This document shows, one piece after another, positions 10,302-17,500 of a DNA stretch of 17,500 nucleotides. The stretch comes from Neocallimastix lanati (nom. inval.) (lineage: Eukaryota > Neocallimastigomycota > Neocallimastigomycetes > Neocallimastigales > Neocallimastigaceae), in contig JACVTC010000007.1 of assembly GCA_016946835.1 (NCBI GenBank), positions 85,001 to 102,500 of the forward strand, given 5' to 3'. Under the pieces are notes generated by a model. It was not told the origin of the DNA, ran no database searches, and worked only from the letters and a program-made list of their open reading frames with translations. Within the stretch, counting starts at the first letter, position 1. Each line of letters starts with the position of its first letter. The position numbers and the translations under genes were made by a program.

Positions 10302-11652
10302 ATATGTAAAAAAAATAAGTGTATAAATAAATAAATAAATAAATAAAGAACGTAATAATATAAGTATATAAATAAAATAAATAGTAGAATATGAATATAA
10401 AGTACAGATTGAATAAGATAAAATAAAATAAATATCTATTATTATTTTTATTAAAGAATATTAAAGATCAATGTTTTCGAAATGAAAATTTTTTACATAT
10501 TAATTATATTCAAGGAATGATGTAATTTAATATATAAAACAATATTATTGATTGTTAATAATCTCATTAAATATAATTGATTTTTTTGCTTTCTAACATA
10601 TATAATTAAATAAACCATTTTATTTTTAAAAATAAATTGTCTTTAATCTTCTTTAATAAAAAATAATAATAAATATTTATTTTATTTTATTTTATTTTAT
10701 ATACTTGTACTTTTATATAATTATATTCAATATTTAATTCATTTTATTTTATTTTATTCAATCTGTACTTTATATTCATATTCTACTATTTTTTTATTTT
10801 GTTTTATTCAATCTGTAATTTATATTTTTATTTATATTCTACTATTTATTTTATTTTATTTTATTTTATTCCATCTATACTTTTTATTTAATATTCTACT
10901 ATTTATTTTATTTTATTTTATTTTATTTTATTTTATTTTATTTTATTTTATTTATTTATTTTATTTTATTTTATTTTATTTTATTTTATTTTATTTTATT
11001 TTATTTTATTTTATTTTATTTTATTTTATTTTATTTTATTTTATTTTATTTTATTTTATTTTATTTTATTTTATTTTATTTTATTTTATTTTATTTTATT
11101 TTATTTTATTTTATTTTATTTTATTTATTTATTTTATTTTATTTTATTTTATTTTATTTTATTTTATTTTATTTTATTTTATTTTATTTTATTTTATTTT
11201 ATTTTATTTTATTTTATTTTATTTTATTTTATTTTATTTTATTTTATTTTATTTTATTTTATTTATTTTATTTTATTTTATTTTATTTTATTTTATTTTA
11301 TTTTATTTTATTTTATTTTATTTTATTTTATTCAATCTGTAATTTATATTTATATTCTACTATTTATTTTATTTTATTTTATTTTATTTTATTTTATTTT
11401 ATTTTATTTTATTTTATTTTATTTTATTTTATTTTATTTTATTTTATTTTATTTTATTTTATTTTATTTTATTTTATTTTATTTTATTTTATTCAATCTG
11501 TAATTTATATTTATATTCTACTATTTATTTTATTTTATTTTATTTTATTTTATTCAATCTGTAATTTATATTTATATTCTACTATTTATTTTATTTTATA
11601 TATTTGTACTTATATTATTACATTCTTTTTTATATATTTATTTATTTTTTTT
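10302..11652. repeat. Large foldback repeat enclosing a (TTTTA)n array
   Basis: The left arm (10382-10466) recurs in reverse complement on the right. The block TAGTAGAATATGAATATAAA and its extension GTACAGATTGAA matches 10757-10789 exactly. The next about 50 bases (10418-10466) match 10641-10690 with only a few differences; about 65 bases are inserted between these in the right arm. The outer left edge (about 10302-10380, including GTAATAATATAAGTA) again matches the far right end (about 11581-11652) in reverse complement. The structure is therefore a nested inverted repeat whose right side has been expanded by the pentanucleotide array. No coding frame lies inside. It may be a foldback transposon remnant. 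It ends about 110 bases before the MULE pseudogene, but I could not find a matching copy on that gene's other side. Confidence 0.65.
10680..11600. repeat. (TTTTA)n array interrupted by a conserved ~35-base island
   Basis: TTTTA units run for hundreds of bases, the longest stretch being about 10905-11330, with a few TTTA slips. An island of the form TCAATCTGTAATTTATAT...TATTCTACTATT interrupts the array at 10758, 10808, 10870 (diverged), 11332, 11493 and 11554. The last three are near-identical, so array plus island has been copied as a higher-order unit. An inverted copy of the island is at 10382-10413. Confidence 0.85.
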
Positions 11653-11762
11653 GCAAATAATTGAAAAGCTAATTTTTCACAATTAATATTAAGAATAATA
11701 TTTGGATAATTAATATAATAATTTAAATTATATAATTAAACAATATTTATAAAAATATAGAA

Positions 11763-13092
11763 ATGAAAGAAAATCTAATTATTGATGTAAGTGATTTTAA
11801 CAAAGGAAAAGAGCAAATTATTATTAATAAAAAATATAATTTAATTTTTCATATATGAGAAAAGATAATTCCAAAATTTATAAATGTACCGAATATAAAA
11901 AAATAAATAAATGTAAATCTTTTATTATTTTAAATGATAAGAAAGAAATCTTAAAATATGATAGTTCACATAATCATCCTGAAAAAGAATACAATGTATC
12001 TCTATCTATAATGAAACATAAAATTAAAGATGGAATTGAAAAAAATTCAATTCCTTTTGGTATAAAAATAAAACCCCTATATAATAAAATTTCTAAAGAA
12101 ATGGGACTTATATGTCCAGAATATAATTCAATTAAATCCCAAATATCAAGAAATTTAAATAAAAAACTACCATCCAATGTAACAATATTTGCTGAAATTC
12201 CTAGTGAATCTGAATATTATAAAACAAAGTGAGGTGAAAATTTTATGATATTCAAAAATTCTATTTTAATAATTTTTCAATCCCCTTTTCAAGTAAAATT
12301 ATTTAGGGAATATAATAATGATATATTTGTTGATGGTACATTTTTTATTGCCCCTAAATTTAGTTATCAAATATTTATTACAAGAACTTATGCTAAAGAA
12401 TTAGATAGTTTTTACACTTACTTCTTTTGCAATATTAAAAAATAAAGAGCAAGAAACATATAAAATATTATTTGAAAAATTAGAAAAAAAAATGCTAATA
12501 CATGTAACAATAATATTATAATTGAACCAAAAAATTTGCATTGTGATTTTGAAAGGGACATATCTAAAGCAGAAAAAACAATATTTCTTAATACAAATAT
12601 TAAATATTGCATTTGGCATTATAAAAAATCACTAGAAATTAAAAAAAAAAAATAAATTATGCTATAATGAAGTAAAAAATGATAATAATATATTTATTTT
12701 ATTATAAAGCTATTTCAAATTTACCATTTGTAAATCCTGAATACATTTTTGATATTTATGTTATAGTTAAAATTAAATCCATTAAAAATAATTATTGTCA
12801 ATTTTTAAAATTTTTAGAATATTTTTATAAAACATATTTAATTGGTTATGATATGAAAATTTAGAATTATGATAATAATATGGAACAAATAACAAACATT
12901 GCCTTGGAATCACTCAATAATTATTTAAATAATTTATTTCCAACAAAACCATCTTATTATGAATTAATAGATAAAATAAATGAACTTGAACATTTATCAT
13001 ATTATGATTACCAAAGAAAAATAAGAGGAATTTGGAAAATAAAAAAAAAAAGAGCAATAAATAAAGCTAATGAAATATTGAAGCCAAGTTAA
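11763..13092 (+). pseudogene. Mutator-like (MULE) transposase with N-terminal FLYWCH-like region, decayed
   Basis: The inferred ancestral frame starts at ATG 11763 and shifts near 11850 into a FLYWCH-type zinc-finger region with YKC, then a Cys (CKS), then the HNH pair of the motif (about 11882-11985). The DDE transposase core follows: VDGTFFIAPKFSYQIFITR (12330-12386, first Asp), IEPKNLHCDFERDISKAEK (about 12521-12580, second Asp), KYCIWHYKKSLE, and ALESLNNYLNNLFPTKPSYY (about 12902-12961, the Glu). The catalytic residues survive but in different frames. Lesions are the shift near 11850, an in-frame TGA at 12230, shifts near 12415, 12515 and 12640-12690, and a TAG at 12862 with the same frame open on both sides. 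The decay looks recent, since long stretches remain protein-like. No terminal inverted repeats were found. Confidence 0.85.
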
Positions 13093-13499
13093 TTGATGCT
13101 AAATGTAATAGAGTTAATATTATTAATTTGTGGTTTTGATTGTTTAACTGATTTAAATAATATAATATAAATATTACTTTATAATAAATAATTAAGAAAT
13201 GAGGAATGACCAAACGAAATAATCAGAATTCTGTCATTCAAAAATTTAATTTATAAAGCTTATTAAATTTATACAGTTTAAATAAATATTCAAATACGTC
13301 TGTATAATTAATATTTTTATCATTATAATAATTATTTTTTTTTAATAGCATTTAAATAAAAGAATAATTATTAATAACATTTATATTTTTATATAATTCT
13401 TTTATTAATAACATTTAAATAAAAGAATTTAAATCATAAAATCTAACCCTTATATGATTTATTTAATTATTCGCTTAACAAAAAATGAAATAACAAAAT
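13093..13499. other. AT-rich DNA after the MULE pseudogene
   Basis: No coding frame was seen. GAATGAC at about 13204 is inverted as GTCATTC at about 13233. A 23-base block (TAATARCATTTAAATAAAAG plus AAT) occurs directly at 13343 and 13406. Neither matches the sequence left of the transposase, so they are not shown to be its ends. Confidence 0.45.
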
Positions 13500-13660
13500 A
13501 ATACATATTATGTAGCATAATATAGCTATATCCACATATTTATATATATCACGTGAAAATTGACGTAATGCAACCTCCACTCTTCAAAGGTTACATAGGT
13601 ACTTCTAATAGTTTACACCATTATCGTAATAGTATGAAAGCATAGTAGAAGCACTCATAA
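13500..13660. other. Less AT-rich island with CACGTG and TGACGTAA sites, identity unknown
   Basis: This patch stands out from its surroundings by its C and G content. A plus-strand frame stays open for 39 codons (13526-13645), with MQPPLFKGYIGTSNSLHHYR inside, but matches nothing I know. The segment also holds a palindromic E-box, CACGTG (13550-13555), followed 7 bases later by TGACGTAA (13563-13570), similar to a bZIP/CREB site. It may be a regulatory element or a gene or transposon scrap. The nearest gene on the right starts over 2 kb away. Confidence 0.3.
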
Positions 13661-14538
13661 GTTTTAACAAATTTAAAAAATTTAAACTAAAACTTTTCAT
13701 TAATTTTATAACTAATATTCATATTTTTATTTGAATTAGAATATTATATAATAATGAAAGAATTAAAATATTAACTAATTTTTTTTTTTTAAAAATAGTA
13801 AATTTTTAAAATTTTATATTTATAGCTTATTATAATATAATTCTTTATTCTTGCTTTTAATAAATTATTTTATACATGTTAAACATTTTCATAATTACTA
13901 TTAAGCCACATTTACTATAAAAGAAATGTAATTTCCAGAAGTATTGTACATTATTAACAATAAACAAAGTATATAAATAAATTTACAATCTAAAAATTTT
14001 TACTCATTAAAAGATAAATATGTATATTTATATTAATATTGATTATAAATCATAAATTTATAATAGAATTTTTAAAAAAGTTATATACATTAATATAATA
14101 TCAACAGTGATTAAAGTTTTATAATAAAAATATGAATTATTTTATAATATTTTCCTTTTAATATATAATTTTTTATACTAACAAAATTATAAATTTTATT
14201 TTATCAATATAATCCATATTCTTTTATTTATGGCTTTAAATACATTAAATCACATGTTATTTTCTAAATACATTAATTTAACTTTATAAATTGACAGTTT
14301 TTTTTTTTTTTTTTTTTTTTTTTTTGAAGGAATATTTTAAATATATTATGGAGAGTATTACATACTATATTGACAATACTCTATAAAAATTTAAATTTGA
14401 TACATTAATCCAACAATTAAATATAAATTTAAATGAATTATTAAACATATATATATTTAATATATATTTATTTTTTTATATTTTTTTTTTTGATTTAAAT
14501 ATTTAACTAATGTAAATTAATTAGAATTTCGAAAATTT

Positions 14539-14566
14539 TTTTTTAACATATAAATATGTTAAAAAA
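14539..14566. repeat. Near-perfect palindrome, 13-bp arms with 2-base centre
   Basis: TTTTTTAACATAT (14539-14551) is followed by AA and then its exact reverse complement (14554-14566). The outer parts are homopolymer, so only the AACATAT core is informative. Confidence 0.8.
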
Positions 14567-14811
14567 TTTAATTTAATAATTATTTAACAAATAAAATATA
14601 ATAAATTATATTAAATCAATAGAAATTCATTATATTCTAATATGCATAATTATATATATTTTTTAATTTTAACTATTTTATTTTATTATTTATTATTTAG
14701 ATTTGAAACCGTTTCTCTTTTTTTTTTTTTATTTATTTTAATATAATTAAATAATTAATTAAATAATGAAATGAGTTAATTATATATTTAAATAAATTCA
14801 AAAACAAAATA

Positions 14812-14930
14812 AATAAATAAATAAATAGTAAATAAATAAATAGTATATAAATAAATAGTGTATAAATAGTAAATAAATAAATAAATAGTAAATAAATAGT
14901 AAATAAATAAATAAATATAAATCGAAATTA
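14812..14930. repeat. AAAT-based minisatellite with AGT punctuations
   Basis: Variable-length AAAT runs are each closed by AGT (AAATAAATAGT and variants with GTAT or GTGTAT). The pattern is typical of slippage in non-coding DNA. Confidence 0.85.
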
Positions 14931-15788
14931 AATTTATATTTAATACTGTAATTCTTTTTTTTCGGTTAAAAAAATTTAATTAAGATTAAAAAATTAAAAA
15001 TAAAAAAAAGTTATAAAATTAAATATAAAAAAAAAAAAAATAAAAAAATAAAAATAAAAAAATAAAAAGTAAAAAATAAAAAAATAAAAAAATAAAAAGT
15101 AAAAAATTATAAAATATAAAGTAAAAATAAAAGAAAAAAAGGTAAAAATAAGAGTTTTTTTTTTTTTTAGAAGAAAAAGATTATAAATTTATAAATATAA
15201 AAAAATATATAATAAAAATAAAAAATAATAATAAACATGAATTATTAATAAAAATTTAATATAAATAATATAAATTAAAAAACAAAAATAAAAAAATTTA
15301 GAAAAAGTTATTTAAACATTAAAAGGATTTTTTTTTTTTTTTAAAAAAAAAAATAAAAAATAAAAAAGAAAAAAACACTATAAATTAAAAACTAAAATTT
15401 AAAATTAAACATTAAAGGTGTTTTTAAATAATAAACAAATAATTTATATAAATGAATAATATATAATATAATACTTTAATATTGAATATCCTTTACCTTT
15501 AATAAATAAAACTTTAATCTAATCTCATTTTAAATTTTGCATTATTTATAGAAATTCAAATTTTCAATCAACTATTAAATTAATATATTTATTTTGTTAA
15601 ATTGATAAATAAATTTAATTATATAAAAGAAAAGGTTAGTAATATTATATATATAATAAAAATATATATTTACACTTTTAATATAATAATAATAAAAGAT
15701 AATATTTAATATTAATACTAATAAAAATTAAATTAAACAATTTTTTAATATAATGAAATATTTACAATATTAATAATAGTAATTCAAA

Positions 15789-17435
15789 ATGTTATTTAGT
15801 AATTATCTAAATTTGAAAAAAGAGGAAAAAAAAAAAGTAAATAAGATATATATTCCACCACAAAAAAGTGAAGTAAGTTGGAATCACATATTTTTAATAA
15901 AAAAATCTGTCATTAAAAAAATTTACATTCCAGTAATTTTAGTTACTCTTTGGACCACTTTATTAAAAATATTCTATGATAACTATAGAGAACATGAATT
16001 TATTAAGACAGTTTTCTTCCCAACTTCTCTTTTAACCTATATTGGTATGGTTCTTTCTTTATTACTTGTTTTCCGTAATAATAGTGCTTATGATCGTTAC
16101 TGGGAAGGTAGAAAGTCTTGGGCTAGTATTCTTAATCATGCTCGTAATCTTTCTCGTCATATTTGGATTTGTGTTGATATTAAAGATAATGATAAATATA
16201 GAGATGAAAAATTAAATTTAAAGAAAGGGGTTATGCGTTTAATCATTGCTTTGGTTATTTCTATTCGTCACTCTTTAAGAGGTGAATTTGGCTGGGATTA
16301 TGATGATTTATCTGAATTAGTCAAGCATGTTCCACGTTTCAATTCTTTATTTACAACAGCACCAGTTGAAGTTTTAAAGGTTCTTCCATTAGAATTGGCT
16401 TATCATATTGAAGGTTTTCTTTTCTCTCAAAAGGGAATTCCAACCCCTATGTTAAATCAATCTTTTGCTAGTCTAAACGGTATCACTGAAAACTTTACCA
16501 CTTGTGAAAGAATTTTAAATAGTCCTATTCCAACAATTTATGGTATTCATTTAAAACATGTCTTACTTATCTACCTCTTAACTCTTCCATTACAAATTAT
16601 TCCAAATTGTAGTTGGGCTTCCATAATCATCGTTCTTTTTACTTCCTTCACCCTCTTTGGAATTGAAGCCATCAGTACTGAAATTGAAAATCCATTCGGT
16701 AGTGATAAAAACGATTTGAAGTTAGATGATTTCTGTCAACAAGTTCAAGATGAAATTAACGGTATGATGAAGTATTTCCCATCTTCAGTTGGTTGTCTTG
16801 ATTGGTTCGAATGTGAAGAAATTGAAGAAAAGCGTATCAATTCTGTAACCGTAAACATTAAGGATATCGATAGACGTGCCAGTTATGATTCCGATAAAAC
16901 TTTAACTAATAAGAAACTTAGTAAACCAGCTGCTGTTATTAATGCCTTATCTAAGGTGGGTAATAAACTTCGTGGTAAAGGAGGTAAAAAGTCCGAAACC
17001 CCTTCAGGAAGTAGTCTTAATACTAGTCATTTTGCAGATTATGGTAGTATTAATGGAAGTAACAATTCCTTAAATAATGCTTCTAGTAGTGGTAGTACTA
17101 CTCCAATACCAGAAGCTGCAACTACTCCTGCTACTCCTGCTCCAGCTAAATCAGTTGAAAAGAAACCTGATGAGAAAAAACCTGCTGCTGCTGCTGCCGC
17201 TCCAGCTAAACCTGATGATAAGAAAAAAGAGGATAAGAAACCAGATGCTGCTGCTGCTCCTGCTACACCTGATAAGAAACCAGATGATAAGAAACCAGAA
17301 AATAAGAAACCAGAAGATAAAAAACCAGAAGATAAAAAACCAGAAGATAAAAAACCAGAAGATAAGAAACCAGAAGCTGCTGCTCCTCCAGCTAAGCCTG
17401 ATGATAAGAAACCAGATGCAGCACCCAAAAAATAA
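15789..17435 (+). CDS. Bestrophin-like anion channel (bestrophin/RFP-TM, UPF0187 family) with long repetitive charged tail
   Basis: A membrane protein of the bestrophin family, whose members form pentameric anion (chloride) channels. It is a single exon of 548 residues; the first in-frame ATG follows an A-rich leader. Residues about 30-335 form the family core. Hydrophobic segments lie near 43-62, 74-95, 148-160, 254-271 and 276-294. Signatures are FRNNSAYDRYWEGRKSW (95-111), IPTIYGIHLKHVLLIYL (247-263) and IEAISTEIENPFG (292-304) followed by NDLKLD. Cytoplasmic sequence runs from about 305. From about 360 the tail is low-complexity: a Ser/Asn/Gly-rich part (about 400-435), then Ala/Pro blocks alternating with KKPD and KKPE repeats to the end. 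Intact, with richer codon use than the surrounding DNA. Transport direction, ion and cell membrane are not shown by the sequence. The core is more like the fungal/bacterial branch than animal bestrophins. Confidence 0.93.
   Translation: MLFSNYLNLKKEEKKKVNKIYIPPQKSEVSWNHIFLIKKSVIKKIYIPVILVTLWTTLLKIFYDNYREHEFIKTVFFPTSLLTYIGMVLSLLLVFRNNSAYDRYWEGRKSWASILNHARNLSRHIWICVDIKDNDKYRDEKLNLKKGVMRLIIALVISIRHSLRGEFGWDYDDLSELVKHVPRFNSLFTTAPVEVLKVLPLELAYHIEGFLFSQKGIPTPMLNQSFASLNGITENFTTCERILNSPIPTIYGIHLKHVLLIYLLTLPLQIIPNCSWASIIIVLFTSFTLFGIEAISTEIENPFGSDKNDLKLDDFCQQVQDEINGMMKYFPSSVGCLDWFECEEIEEKRINSVTVNIKDIDRRASYDSDKTLTNKKLSKPAAVINALSKVGNKLRGKGGKKSETPSGSSLNTSHFADYGSINGSNNSLNNASSSGSTTPIPEAATTPATPAPAKSVEKKPDEKKPAAAAAAPAKPDDKKKEDKKPDAAAAPATPDKKPDDKKPENKKPEDKKPEDKKPEDKKPEDKKPEAAAPPAKPDDKKPDAAPKK
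17271..17375 (+). repeat. 15-base coding repeat for KKPED units in the channel tail
   Basis: Units of the form AAACCAGAAGATAAR repeat in phase with the reading frame, encoding tandem KPEDK. The last units are almost identical at DNA level, so copy number can probably change by slippage without breaking the frame. Confidence 0.9.
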
Positions 17436-17500
17436 AAAACACAAGATAAAAACATAAATAAAGTAAAATGAAATGAAAAGAACAAAACAAAACAAAACAA
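17436..17500 (+). other. 3' flank of the channel gene, ending in AACAA repeats
   Basis: The stop codon lies inside an AATAAA hexamer (17431-17436) and another AATAAA is at 17457-17462. Either could act in 3' end formation, but such hexamers are common by chance here. The window ends in a short tandem AAAAC/AACAA repeat (17481-17500) that may continue beyond it. Confidence 0.4.

Larger units (their letters stand above)
13661..15788. other. AT-rich region upstream of the bestrophin-like gene
   Basis: No coding frame was recognised. It contains poly-T at 14298-14325, an AGAGTATT...AATACTCT inverted pair near 14350-14383, the palindrome at 14539-14566, the AAATAAATAGT array near 14812-14930, and a long A-rich stretch with AAAAAATA and GTAAAAA units (about 14990-15370). 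The promoter of the following gene should lie near the right end, but no distinct element can be named. Confidence 0.5.

Noticed and set aside
11974-12177. Minus-strand open frame opposite the transposase
   Set aside because: It is antisense to the FLYWCH/MULE sequence and has no recognisable content.
13190-13430. Short inverted and direct repeats as possible MULE termini
   Set aside because: No matching copy was found to the left of the transposase, so they cannot be called terminal repeats.
17039-17500. Long minus-strand open frame (Gly/Ser/Phe-rich) opposite the channel tail
   Set aside because: It is the mirror of the in-frame KPEDK/Ala repeats of the bestrophin-like gene; repeats without stops in one frame give open mirror frames.
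1-17500. tRNA or rRNA genes
   Set aside because: I looked for GGTTCRANTCC-type T-loops and rRNA-like GC-balanced stretches and saw none; a tRNA scan would be needed to exclude a divergent one.

Overview
The window looks like nuclear DNA of an anaerobic gut fungus (Neocallimastigomycota). Non-coding DNA is almost pure A and T with long poly-A/poly-T tracts and short tandem repeats. One gene has GT-AG introns. The key marker is a class C-type seven-helix receptor whose ectodomain resembles a bacterial solute-binding protein; I know this combination as characteristic of gut fungi. The assignment is inferred from gene content, not from a marker gene such as rRNA.

Layout: 1-1195 is AT-rich with no gene. 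1196-1736 is a candidate MITE-like element with terminal inverted repeats and TA duplications. 1970-2480 (minus) is a decayed Ty1/copia reverse-transcriptase fragment, and it abuts a decayed CPBP-type membrane protease fragment at 2580-3094 (plus). A short unexplained open frame lies at 3792-3980 (minus). The receptor occupies 4913-7980 (minus). I reconstruct it as five exons whose splice phases all agree, giving 721 residues: signal peptide, solute-binding-protein-like ectodomain, seven helices and a short tail. Its real N-terminal exons are easy to miss because they are short and separated by poly-A and trinucleotide repeats.

8000-11760 holds no gene. It contains a diverged duplicated hairpin module (8244-8533) and a large foldback structure (about 10302-11652) filled by a (TTTTA)n array with interspersed conserved islands. 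11763-13092 (plus) is a recently decayed Mutator-like (MULE) transposase with an N-terminal FLYWCH-like region, broken by stops and frameshifts. 13093-15788 is non-coding, with one less AT-rich island at about 13500-13660. 15789-17435 (plus) is a single-exon bestrophin-like anion channel of 548 residues with a long Lys/Pro/Glu/Asp/Ala-rich repetitive tail.

The two intact genes are both membrane proteins: a presumed surface nutrient or ligand receptor and an anion channel. They lie about 8 kb apart and nothing shows that they act together. The rest of the window is mostly transposon debris and simple repeats.
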